Position numbers and translations under genes: made by a program. This document shows, piece after piece, positions 32,228 through 40,833 of a stretch of 64,000 nt of DNA. Location of the stretch: the NCBI RefSeq assembly GCF_000013605.1, contig NC_007901.1, forward strand, positions 124,001 to 188,000, read 5' to 3'. This stretch comes from Rhodoferax ferrireducens T118. Lineage in GTDB: Bacteria; Pseudomonadota; Gammaproteobacteria; Burkholderiales; Burkholderiaceae_C. How positions within the stretch are numbered: position 1 is the first letter of the stretch; the number at the start of each line of letters is the position of its first letter. Under the pieces are notes generated by a model. The model was not told the DNA's origin. It made no database searches and saw only the letters and a list, made by a program, of their open reading frames with translations.

Positions 32228-35200
32228 TTAGTTCTGGCATGCATATAGCACTCCATTGCCATCCCGTGCGATCTGTCCAAGAGTGCCACAACCGGCACCT
32301 GATGAGACAATTTGATTCACCTGTACTACTGCGGCTGAGACAACGCCGTTAACGGTCAGTGCTGCAAAAGTGGCCGCATCAGTGGTGCGAAGGTACTGAT
32401 TCATATTGGCGGGGTATGGGTCCTCGACGTTGTTCAGCGCCCGGCGCCAGCCTTGCCAACCAGCGTTGTAACGGCGGAAATACAGGTTGTCGTCCCACAT
32501 GTTTTGGACAATCTGAAATCCGTACGATTGATCTCCAGGATTGGATCCAATCGTGATGCCGTTAGAGTAGCCTGCGCCTGCATTGTTTGCTTGGCCGAGA
32601 TTCCATGAATAGAAAGGTCGAATGCCATAACCAGGATGTGAGCTATCTGGATTTTGTGAGCCTTGATTAGTTGCAAATCGAGTGGCGTTAACTGTTGCCG
32701 CGTTAATGGTATTTACATTGTTGATGTTGTTGCCATTCAACTCAACCGTTCCATAGAGCCAATTGGTTCCGGTGCTGTAAATTCCGGCAGGATGGTAGCT
32801 GGCAGAACCCGTACCAGCCACATTGGACGTGCCGTAATAAGCATAGGCGTAGCTTGATCCGGCGAGCGTTTGGTTGCCAGACATGTCAAGTTGCCAGCGA
32901 CTGGCAGCAGCGCTCCATCCCCCGATGCGCAGCACATTATCCGGGTCTAGCCCCATATTGACTGCGTAGTAGCCCCCGCGATGGAAGGACATGGCGGCGG
33001 CGCCACCATCTGATGAATACACCTCTAGCCCGTAACTGGAATTATTCTGCAAATAGGAGTTGGCGCCTTTATTGGATCGGAAATAGATGGCCCCATCTAC
33101 CGTGTCGCCGCCACGCGCAATGGCGTAGGAACTGAAATTTGCTGCGTGTAACACCTGGTTGCCGTTGGCTGTCAGGTTTGTTGAATCCCAAGTGCCATAG
33201 AGCGAACCACCAGCATTACCGCCCCCCGCATTGGTGCGAACGGCCCAGTTACCGCCATCGTTAAGCAACCCGAAGCCTCCAGCGTCAGAATAGACGTAAC
33301 CTCGCCTTGTTCCCATATGGGAATCTCTAAAGACGATCTGGGCGTTATTTGTGCCATTACCTGCAATGGTGTAGCTGCCATTTGTTTCCGAGTACCAATG
33401 CGTCGCCGTCGCTTGGTTATAGATGCCATTGTTACCGGCATTAAGGCGGAACCAACCGTTGGTATATACGTCGGCAAAGGTCGGCGCGTCTGTCGTTCTA
33501 ACATATTGGTTCATGTTGGCCGCATAGGGCTGATTCAACGTATCCAGCAGGGTGCCGGTTCCACCGTACGTTGGATGACTATTGAAAGAAGCTGCGGTAA
33601 CCGACCCCATCGTTCTAAAGTTGCCTGTATTCGAACTCAGTTCTGCCACGATAACTGGCTGCCCGGAACCAGAGGCAGACTCCCAAGTCCAACCATACCC
33701 CGCATTATTCTCAATAAAGCTGCGAAGACCCCAGGTGGTCACCAATGAACCGGTGGGAGCCGTAATATTTCCGAGTGGTCCCTGTCCCGTTGCCCCGGCA
33801 GGTCCCATGTACTCAACCCAGGTGTTATACCCAGAGCTATACCAAGAGATGCCACTTGCGGCGGAAGAGGTCCGATTAAAATTCAAGACGGGAGTAGTTA
33901 ACCCTGCAAACGTCGGCGAGTCAGTGGTGCGCACACCCTGGTTCATGTTGTAGGCGTTCGGTGAATTCGTCGAATCCAGAATCCTAGACCAGCCCGACCA
34001 GGAGGCAGCTCCCGTGCTGTTGCGCCGGAAAATCTCTCCTGTCTCGGTAAAAGCCATCTGGTGCGCAACACCACCCGAAAAATCTGTTGTGGAGCCGTAG
34101 GGCCGAAAGGTCATCACGCCGTGGTAGGTACCGCCGTTCGCCAGCCCGTCTATTGCGTTGCCCCTGAAATCAAAATAGGTGCCGCTATTTCGAGCTTGCG
34201 GCTCGAAATTCGTGGCCCGTGTGTCCTGGGTTGCCACGCTGTAGCCGTCCCCGTTCGATCGTGTAGGCGTGTAGCCAAGAGCGGCAACCACGTTAATCGG
34301 CACACTGGACGCCGACGTCACCCTTCCTTTCGAGTCAACAATGAAGGCGGCAACACTTGTGGCAGTTCCATAAGTGCCCGGCACCACACCCGAGTTGGCC
34401 AGCGTCATGACTCCAGTAGCGTTTCCAGAGCCATCAAAATTCGTCGACCAGCTGCCATCGCCCGTCATGGAGATGCTCCGCGCGGTCTGCAGCGCTGTTG
34501 CAGTGGCCGCATTGCCGTTAAGCGCGCCGTTGAACCACGGCGCCGTAACTGCGCCCGTGGTGCTGATAGTGCCAGTGGCGGCCAGGTTGACAATGCCCGA
34601 GAAGCTTCCCGCGCTATGTGTGATTGCTGATGCCGCTACCAGTCCGTTGACATCTGAGACAAGAAGGCGCGATGCAGCGAGCGCACCAACTCCCACGGTC
34701 TGCCAAGCTGCTGTTCCGCTGTTCCAGCGGTAAATCGCATTTGAGTCTTTGGTTAGCCGGATTTGCCCGTCATGCAAACTCAGGGGGTCAAGCGCTAGTA
34801 ATCCGGCGAGGTTGGCTACCGCGTCTCCCACGTACAGGTTTGAATTGACCCCGGCCTGCAATTGCAAACCGGAATAGGCGACGACGATATCGTCGCCCTG
34901 CGCCGGCAGACCCGCATAAATGTTGGCGCAGCTTGTATCAAATACCCCATTGGGGCCTTTGGCGATGATTGCCAGCGTCGGCTTGGCCGGGTTATTGGTC
35001 CCCGCTATCCTGTTGCCCGATCCGGTCACCGACCCATTGTCCCATGAGCAATACCCAAATGGTTGCTCGTAGCCGTCGCTTTTGGGCGCCGCTGAGGTCA
35101 AAGGAATGTTGCCACCGCTCGCTGGCACGCCCGCACCCCCCACATTGGTCATGGCGGGCGCCTCGACCGCGGCATCACCATCGAAGTCCGATGACTCGGC

Positions 35201-35377
35201 CGCGAGAACATATAACGCCTGGTACGCGAGCGAGGTGCTGATGGTTGCGCGCTCAAGAGTGGACAACGCGGACGACAAAACCAACTGTTGCGATGCAGTA
35301 ACGGCCAGGGTCGGAGACCCCACCAGGGCGGCCGCCGACGCGACGCATAGGGCGAGGGCTGTTTTCTTGAGCGACAT
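32228..35377 (-). CDS. Large secreted PilV-like adhesin with phage tail-fibre repeats
   Basis: The 1049-residue protein starts with a Sec signal peptide (MSLKKTALALCVASAAAL...PTLA) and not with a prepilin leader. The middle and C-terminal parts are tail-fibre-like: motif (A/N)MNQ.(V/L)RTTD.(P/A)TFA occurs three times (about residues 475, 620, 990), with GGDTVDGAIYFRS and WSGWSRILD fibre phrases. The last 30 residues, GAGCGTLGQIARDGNGVLYAC, resemble the C-terminal Cys motif of shufflon PilV tip adhesins. It probably forms a trimeric fibre on the pilus. The start at 35377 follows GAAGGGAAAGAC. I found no shufflon-type inverted repeats within it. Confidence 0.75.
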   Translation of the reverse strand: MSLKKTALALCVASAAALVGSPTLAVTASQQLVLSSALSTLERATISTSLAYQALYVLAAESSDFDGDAAVEAPAMTNVGGAGVPASGGNIPLTSAAPKSDGYEQPFGYCSWDNGSVTGSGNRIAGTNNPAKPTLAIIAKGPNGVFDTSCANIYAGLPAQGDDIVVAYSGLQLQAGVNSNLYVGDAVANLAGLLALDPLSLHDGQIRLTKDSNAIYRWNSGTAAWQTVGVGALAASRLLVSDVNGLVAASAITHSAGSFSGIVNLAATGTISTTGAVTAPWFNGALNGNAATATALQTARSISMTGDGSWSTNFDGSGNATGVMTLANSGVVPGTYGTATSVAAFIVDSKGRVTSASSVPINVVAALGYTPTRSNGDGYSVATQDTRATNFEPQARNSGTYFDFRGNAIDGLANGGTYHGVMTFRPYGSTTDFSGGVAHQMAFTETGEIFRRNSTGAASWSGWSRILDSTNSPNAYNMNQGVRTTDSPTFAGLTTPVLNFNRTSSAASGISWYSSGYNTWVEYMGPAGATGQGPLGNITAPTGSLVTTWGLRSFIENNAGYGWTWESASGSGQPVIVAELSSNTGNFRTMGSVTAASFNSHPTYGGTGTLLDTLNQPYAANMNQYVRTTDAPTFADVYTNGWFRLNAGNNGIYNQATATHWYSETNGSYTIAGNGTNNAQIVFRDSHMGTRRGYVYSDAGGFGLLNDGGNWAVRTNAGGGNAGGSLYGTWDSTNLTANGNQVLHAANFSSYAIARGGDTVDGAIYFRSNKGANSYLQNNSSYGLEVYSSDGGAAAMSFHRGGYYAVNMGLDPDNVLRIGGWSAAASRWQLDMSGNQTLAGSSYAYAYYGTSNVAGTGSASYHPAGIYSTGTNWLYGTVELNGNNINNVNTINAATVNATRFATNQGSQNPDSSHPGYGIRPFYSWNLGQANNAGAGYSNGITIGSNPGDQSYGFQIVQNMWDDNLYFRRYNAGWQGWRRALNNVEDPYPANMNQYLRTTDAATFAALTVNGVVSAAVVQVNQIVSSGAGCGTLGQIARDGNGVLYACQN

Positions 35378-35396
35378 GTCTTTCCCTTCTTCGGAA

Positions 35397-35942
35397 CTAG
35401 GACTTAACAATCCAGATCGTCATGACATTGCCAACAATGTTTGCCTCGACCGAAGTGAACTTCGCAGCCACACTGGTCAAGACATTGTTTTCCAAAACGC
35501 CACCATTTGATGTAAGAACGACCTTGATACCCGCGGCGTCATTGGTGTAGACCCATCCAGTAAAACCCGATGGAACGGGCGACAGAAAGGTGCCGTTACC
35601 ACCCGTCCACAGGCTTTTGTTGGCCGCCGGGCTTCCTGGGCAAGTCAGGGCGGAGACGTTGACTGCTGACCCACCTGGGTATTTGATATTGAACGTTGTC
35701 GCGTTGTTGCCCGATGGATAGAGCAGCCCACACAGTAGTATCTGTCCGCGAATGGTGCCCACCTGGCTCTGGATGACGTTTTTGGCATCGTCCATATAGG
35801 ACTTTGAAGCCATGCCCTTGTTCATGAAGGCAATGCCGCTCATGGCTATTGAGACTACAGCAATCATCAGCATGACATAAGCCAGCATGAAGCCCTTTTG
35901 CTTTCCATCAAGCGCTGAAGTGAGGCGTCTGCGTGGCATCAT
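35397..35942 (-). CDS. Minor pilin-like protein
   Basis: The 181-residue protein has a prepilin-type leader (MMPRRRLTSALDGKQKG|FMLAYVML, cleavage after Gly17) and a hydrophobic helix, then a soluble domain. The expected Glu at mature position 5 is absent. Its ATG overlaps the upstream pilin stop by four bases. It would be processed by a prepilin peptidase, which is not encoded in the window. Confidence 0.7.
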   Translation of the reverse strand: MMPRRRLTSALDGKQKGFMLAYVMLMIAVVSIAMSGIAFMNKGMASKSYMDDAKNVIQSQVGTIRGQILLCGLLYPSGNNATTFNIKYPGGSAVNVSALTCPGSPAANKSLWTGGNGTFLSPVPSGFTGWVYTNDAAGIKVVLTSNGGVLENNVLTSVAAKFTSVEANIVGNVMTIWIVKS

Positions 35943-36574
35943 TTTTCCACCACCACTTTGAAGTACACGTACTTTCCATCGCTGGTCGTGACGCACAGAT
36001 CGGTTTTGCCGTCTCGCCCCGGTAAATTCGAACTCATGTCGATCGCACCGGCCCCGGCGAAATCGGCCAAAGAACCGACCCCATTCATGGGCGTCGCAGA
36101 AACGTCGGTGTTGTAGAGCATGTTGTTGATGCTTCTGCAAACATCACCTGTCAGGTCCCCGATCGAGATCACTGAATCATCAATGGCATCGATGCCAATG
36201 CCATTTATTTTCACCAACTTGTTGTAGGTCCAAACAAAGTTTGCCGGAGTCCCCGTGGGATCCATGGCACGGATCGGTGCCGTCTGCTGCACCGCGTACC
36301 CTCTGCTTGGCTGAAACAATCCGGTATTTGCCGCCATGTCAAACGTGAGCGCCGATGGACTGATGCCATCTGAGAATGCGCGGGCAAAGCCATCTCGAAT
36401 GTCCGACGACTCTTTGAGAATCATGGACGCACTCATTTTTACCTGCTCCTGGTTAGAACTGGAACTCGAGCTGCGATTGGCGATAGCCCACGCCGCCATG
36501 ATGGCAACCGCCAACGCGATCCCAAACATGATCAGAGCATTGATAAAGCCTTTTTGGTGAGATACCGAGTGCAT
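35939..36574 (-). CDS. Type IVb-like major pilin, copy 2
   Basis: The 211-residue protein has the short leader MHSVSHQKG|FINALIMFGIALAVAI, a hydrophobic helix and a globular domain with two Cys (near VCRSINN and LCVTTSDGK). It is a paralogue of the upstream 36647-37294 protein along its whole length. Such long pilins with short leaders match the type IVb PilS group. Mature residue 5 is not Glu. Confidence 0.75.
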   Translation of the reverse strand: MHSVSHQKGFINALIMFGIALAVAIMAAWAIANRSSSSSSNQEQVKMSASMILKESSDIRDGFARAFSDGISPSALTFDMAANTGLFQPSRGYAVQQTAPIRAMDPTGTPANFVWTYNKLVKINGIGIDAIDDSVISIGDLTGDVCRSINNMLYNTDVSATPMNGVGSLADFAGAGAIDMSSNLPGRDGKTDLCVTTSDGKYVYFKVVVEK

Positions 36575-36646
36575 GGTGTGTTCGCTGGTGCTCTGGTGAG
36601 AAGATGCCAGAGAGAACAGGCGGCAAAAGCCGCCGTCGCGGAATGA

Positions 36647-37294
36647 TTAGTTTTCCACCATCACTTTGTAATACACATACTTGCCATCGCTGGTTTTAAC
36701 GCATAGGTCTGTCTTTCCATCACGGCCAGCCACACTTGTTGTTAGATCAACCGCCGCTGGGGTGGTCGTGTAATCTGCCAAAGTGCCGACGCCCGTCACA
36801 GGGACTGTAGCCATATCAGTGTTGTAAAGCATGTTGTTCAGGCGTTGGCATACTTCAAGCGAAAGATCACCAAGCGTCACCATGTAGTCATTACTGGTGT
36901 CCGCTCCAATATCTTTGATCTTCACCAATTTGGTGTAGTTCCAGACAAAGTTTGCCGCGGTGCCCGCAGCGTCCATCGCACGGATCGGGGCTGTCTGTGG
37001 CGATGCATAGCCCTTGGACGGCTGGAGCAAGCCAGTGCCCGCTGTCATATCGAAAGTGATTGTTGACGGACTGATCCCATCAGACAGCGCACGCGCAAAT
37101 CCATCTCTAAAATCGGATGCCTCCTTCAAGATAACCGACGCGCTCATCTTGTTCTGTTCCGTACTGGAGTTGGTGTTGGAGCTGCGATTGGCAACTGCCC
37201 ATGCCCCCATCATCGCTACGATCAACGCGATGCCGAACATGATCAGGGCGTTCATGAAGCCCGCTTGCTTGCTCTTAAAGTTGCTACGTTTCAT
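36647..37294 (-). CDS. Type IVb-like major pilin, copy 1
   Basis: The 215-residue protein, leader MKRSNFKSKQAG|FMNALIMFG, aligns with copy 2 throughout (for example DGISPS..TFDM, YVYYKVMVEN versus YVYFKVVVEK). The repeated C-terminus GRDGKTDLCVKTSDGKYVYY suggests recent tandem duplication with divergence in the middle. The leader has QAG instead of the common KG at the cleavage site. Which copy forms the shaft cannot be told. Confidence 0.75.
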   Translation of the reverse strand: MKRSNFKSKQAGFMNALIMFGIALIVAMMGAWAVANRSSNTNSSTEQNKMSASVILKEASDFRDGFARALSDGISPSTITFDMTAGTGLLQPSKGYASPQTAPIRAMDAAGTAANFVWNYTKLVKIKDIGADTSNDYMVTLGDLSLEVCQRLNNMLYNTDMATVPVTGVGTLADYTTTPAAVDLTTSVAGRDGKTDLCVKTSDGKYVYYKVMVEN

Positions 37295-37335
37295 TTCAAT
37301 ATTCCTCTTCTTGGTTAACCTGTGATTTGAAAAAA

Positions 37336-38160
37336 CTAAGATTTGAGTTCAATCTTGGCGCCTTTGCGTAGCTGCTGCAGCTTCTCGCCAACACGTTGAT
37401 TGACCAGGGCAGAGCGCAATTGCTCCTTGATTTCCTTGATGGCGGGTCTTTTGCCCGGTACAACTTCATCGACACGCACAACAAAGAATCCGTTTCGGGT
37501 GGCCAAAGAGCCCGACACTTCCCCGACTTTCATTGTCTGTATCAGTTTCCCCATGTCATAGGGAAAGTCCGCGGGAGCGAAGGCGATCGCCTTGCCTGCT
37601 GGATTCAGAAATGGCTTGAGCTTCGCTGCCGCCTCTTTATCCCCTTCGCGCAGTTTCAGCGCGAACTGAGTTGCGTCTTCGTCGGTTGCGCTCAGAAAGT
37701 ACGAGGCTCCAATTCTGGCGAACATGCTGTCCGACAAATTGCGCTGATAGAACTGATCGATTTCCGCGTCGGAAACACCCTTGACTTCTCTTTCGCCGAT
37801 GCGAGAGAAATATAGATTGGAAAGCACTTCACGTTCGGCCATTAGTCGCCGGGCGGCGACCTCGAGTCCCGCGCTTTCGGTTTTGGCGGCCTGCGCGGAA
37901 AGAACTTTGTTGATGTAGCTATCTACGGCGACCGCATGGGGCATGTTCTGCAACATCGATGCGAGTTCAATTTCGTAAACGGGCTCGCCATTGACCAGGG
38001 CCACGAGGTTCGTTCCCGCACTGGATGCCGCCACCGGTGGTGCCGCAGTCACTGACTTGTCGCCACCGAGAGTGACCTTGCTCATGGCGACACCACCGGC
38101 TGCCAAGGCCACGGCCGCAAGCACCAGAACCCCTATCGTCTTTTTGCTTTTTAAGCTCAC
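37336..38160 (-). CDS. PpiC/SurA-type peptidyl-prolyl isomerase, membrane-anchored
   Basis: The 274-residue protein has an N-terminal signal/anchor helix (VLVLAAVALAAGGVAM) and a parvulin-type domain with NPAGKAIAFAPADFPYDMG and MKVGEVSGSLATRNGFFVVRVD. Such periplasmic isomerases assist folding of outer-membrane or pilus proteins. GTG at 38160 is chosen because AAGGAGAGTTGATT precedes it; the alternative TTG is two codons upstream. Its place between the pilins and assembly genes suggests folding of the large fibre. Confidence 0.75.
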   Translation of the reverse strand: MSLKSKKTIGVLVLAAVALAAGGVAMSKVTLGGDKSVTAAPPVAASSAGTNLVALVNGEPVYEIELASMLQNMPHAVAVDSYINKVLSAQAAKTESAGLEVAARRLMAEREVLSNLYFSRIGEREVKGVSDAEIDQFYQRNLSDSMFARIGASYFLSATDEDATQFALKLREGDKEAAAKLKPFLNPAGKAIAFAPADFPYDMGKLIQTMKVGEVSGSLATRNGFFVVRVDEVVPGKRPAIKEIKEQLRSALVNQRVGEKLQQLRKGAKIELKS

Positions 38161-38189
38161 AATCAACTCTCCTTATAAATTTAGCAATA

Positions 38190-38654
38190 TCATTTCCAGA
38201 CAATCTTTTGCACATACGGTGCAACCTCTGCATAGGCTGCCTTGCCCTCGCAATTGGCGCATATGACTTTGACGTCCCATACCAGCCCTTTTTGATACGT
38301 CTGCAAAGTCGAAAGAGCCAGCACCCAGTCTGAGTAATTGACAGGCGCATCTACCCACACCTTGAGTGTGTTTCCTTCAGGCTTGAAAGAGACCGACGGA
38401 GTCACGCGTTCCAGCATCGTTGAGAGCGCCGTTAGTTCGGGAAGGGGAACGTCCTCTTTACTCAGGCTCGCCGCATCGCCGGCTTGCGCGCCGCTCGTGC
38501 GCACAGCAGAAACGAGTGCCCTTATTTCTTTGCCCGCAATCCACGTCGCCGCGAGAGCAAGCGCCATGGCGCAAACGACCGCCCACGGGGACCGAGTAAA
38601 CCAGACCAACGCTACTCGCGTCAGAAAATCAGGCGTCACATTATTTGTTTTCAA
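38190..38654 (-). CDS. Membrane-anchored pilus assembly protein, 154 aa
   Basis: It has one N-terminal transmembrane helix (WAVVCAMALALAATWIAG) and a periplasmic domain with a CANC pair near the C-terminus. The size and topology suit a PilP/PilO-like inner-membrane partner, but no diagnostic motif was recognised. It overlaps the next gene upstream by 14 bases. Confidence 0.6.
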   Translation of the reverse strand: MKTNNVTPDFLTRVALVWFTRSPWAVVCAMALALAATWIAGKEIRALVSAVRTSGAQAGDAASLSKEDVPLPELTALSTMLERVTPSVSFKPEGNTLKVWVDAPVNYSDWVLALSTLQTYQKGLVWDVKVICANCEGKAAYAEVAPYVQKIVWK

Positions 38655-39576
38655 GCTTCATTGCCCCTTTGGTTACCACCAATACGCCGCCAACCCGATC
38701 CAAGTCTGTTTTGACATCGGGTCCGAGCGCATCCAGATAGTCGCGTGATACCCATTCGGGGAGTTCCACGACAAAACTTTCCTTTCCATTTTTGAAGTTG
38801 TAAGCTTTGAGCCAACCACCGGCACGAACTACCACGGACGAGATTTGCTGAAATTTGGCCATGCGTTCGGCCAGCGGCGATGACAAAGCCACCTGTCCAA
38901 TGATGGAGGCCAACCCGTGTTCCCGCACGCTGATGGCGTCCTTGGAGCGGCCTTGAATTACGCCTGAGGCGATTGAAGCCGCGGCGTAGACCAGCACCGA
39001 CATCGCCAGCACAACCGCGGATACTTTGCCCGCCCACTTTGTGGCCAAATCTGCAGCCTGTTCGGACGACAGCCGCAGTGATTTGAGAGGCCAAGCCAGT
39101 TTTGCGTCGCACTCAATCTGCCTAAGGCCTTCATCTTCTATGATTTCAAGAACGGCTAGCTGCTCATTGCAAAGGATTTTGAAGTCCGAGCCGTTAATGA
39201 TGACGGCCACTGTCACATCGTGCCCGAGGTGCAGGACATACGCCCCGTCGCCTTCATGCTCAGGATGATTTGGGAAGGCAGCTGACAGGGGCAAATCCCG
39301 CAAGGCGCCGTTGGAGAACGCCCTGGTTGGCACCGCCAGGTAAAACACATGGGTCTCACTGCTGCCCGATACCAGCGCCAACCTGTCATCGTCCAGCGCC
39401 TCCCGCGCAAGCCAATAGGCAGACTGTTGTGAACTGCCGGTCGTTTTCGGAAAGCTTCCCGCCACCATCGACGAGTAAATTGCCTCTTGCGCTATTGGTG
39501 ACAATTCGGTTTGCATTGAGCCGACCGGCCCTGTGGCGCCCGAATTGGAATTGATCAGGTTCATTATTGACTTCAT
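38641..39576 (-). CDS. PilO-like inner-membrane pilus assembly protein
   Basis: The 311-residue protein has a cytoplasmic N-terminal half (about 180 residues), one transmembrane helix near residue 190-210 (VVLAMSVLVYAAASIAS) and a periplasmic C-terminal domain. This bitopic layout and its position after the GspF-like gene resemble PilO of R64-type thin pili, which links ATPase to secretin. The call is by layout, not by motif. Confidence 0.6.
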   Translation of the reverse strand: MKSIMNLINSNSGATGPVGSMQTELSPIAQEAIYSSMVAGSFPKTTGSSQQSAYWLAREALDDDRLALVSGSSETHVFYLAVPTRAFSNGALRDLPLSAAFPNHPEHEGDGAYVLHLGHDVTVAVIINGSDFKILCNEQLAVLEIIEDEGLRQIECDAKLAWPLKSLRLSSEQAADLATKWAGKVSAVVLAMSVLVYAAASIASGVIQGRSKDAISVREHGLASIIGQVALSSPLAERMAKFQQISSVVVRAGGWLKAYNFKNGKESFVVELPEWVSRDYLDALGPDVKTDLDRVGGVLVVTKGAMKLENK

Positions 39577-40833
39577 TTATCCCCCGATTGACGTTGTGCT
39601 GGCCATCACTGCCTGGTACTGGATGTAGGACACCCACAAGGCGATCAACACGCCACAGCCTGAGTAAAGTAGCCCGGTCCAAAATGCAAACTTACCGAAC
39701 TTGCTGGATGCCCGTTCCGCCATCTCGTCCCGACGCTCGCTTATCGCAAGCATGGCCTGCGCCAATTGCATCTGGTCTGCGTGTGAGGCGAGAATCAGAC
39801 ATTCCGAGCGTTCAAGCACGTTTTCATCCTGCAGGGCAATGTTCACCGATTCCCCATGCTCGAGATGCGACTCGGCCCTTTGCCAGTAGCCTGAAACGAT
39901 GGGTGACATGGTGGAGCCGCGCACAATGACCAACGCTTTATTGAGCATCACACCCCCGCTCAGCAAGGCACCGCAAATCGACATGGTGGACGAAATCGCG
40001 GTGTGCCGAAGCAAATCGCGCAGAATCGGCATTTGATGCAGTGCGTAGTCGACTTTCTGCCTGAACTCGCGCATTTCCTTGTTTGAATACGACATGACGA
40101 CCACTGTCACCACGATGGAGAGCACCACAGTAAAGGCAGTCAAAATTCCATTCAACAAGAAAGCCATATCAAGGTTGCTGGCGAAATTGGCAACGACGAC
40201 CGGGTCTTTTGACGTGATGCCTTCGGTCCGCAGTTGCGGCAACTGATAGAACTGGACGCCGAACACCGTTATGGAGGACACCACAATGTCCGCAATAATG
40301 ACCATCAACGCGCCAATCATCAGTTTCATCGAGTGATTGGTCTTCTTGATATGAGCGATAGCGCTGGCCATGGCCTCTTTCATTGCCCCGAGCTTTTCAC
40401 CAGCGCGCAAGATGGAGAGCGTCGCATCATCAAACATGGCCAGGCCATCGATCGCATCGGAGAACTCGCCTCCCGCCTTGATGATTGCCAGCGCGGGTTC
40501 CATCACTTGTCGCACATGGCCGCGTTCGGACTGGATGACCTCTTCCAACGCCTTGCCTGCAGACATGCCGGACTGGACGTTGAACGACAACGCCAGCAAG
40601 AATTGCTGCCGGTAATCTTTGTCTATCTTCTGCCAGCCAAATTGCCAGTCGCGTTTGGCCGAAAGCGGCACACCCAGTTTCATGGCGGACTGCAACGCTT
40701 CTCGTTGTGATGCGGCAATGGTCTTTTCTGTGACGACGGTCTTCGGGCTGTTCCATGGAGCGTACGAAATGGTCCAGCGCAAAAGTTGTCTGCGGGGTGC
40801 CGCCCACACTTGCTGACTCTGAGGGTTGATCAT
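39577..40833 (-). CDS. GspF/PilR-type inner-membrane platform protein
   Basis: The 418-residue protein has the GspF repeat pattern: LSFNVQSGMSAGKALEEV and CGALLSGGVMLNKALVIV cytoplasmic lobes and three membrane segments (for example MIGALMVIIADIVVSSITVFG, LTAFTVVLSIVVTVVVM, FWTGLLYSGCGVLIALW). It organises the assembly ATPase at the membrane. Its ATG overlaps the ATPase stop by four bases. Confidence 0.85.
   Translation of the reverse strand: MINPQSQQVWAAPRRQLLRWTISYAPWNSPKTVVTEKTIAASQREALQSAMKLGVPLSAKRDWQFGWQKIDKDYRQQFLLALSFNVQSGMSAGKALEEVIQSERGHVRQVMEPALAIIKAGGEFSDAIDGLAMFDDATLSILRAGEKLGAMKEAMASAIAHIKKTNHSMKLMIGALMVIIADIVVSSITVFGVQFYQLPQLRTEGITSKDPVVVANFASNLDMAFLLNGILTAFTVVLSIVVTVVVMSYSNKEMREFRQKVDYALHQMPILRDLLRHTAISSTMSICGALLSGGVMLNKALVIVRGSTMSPIVSGYWQRAESHLEHGESVNIALQDENVLERSECLILASHADQMQLAQAMLAISERRDEMAERASSKFGKFAFWTGLLYSGCGVLIALWVSYIQYQAVMASTTSIGG

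Noticed and set aside
32228-35377. Shufflon-type inversion sites in the PilV-like fibre gene
   Set aside because: I looked for repeated inverted short cores and alternative 3' ends next to the gene and saw none; no shufflon recombinase is nearby.
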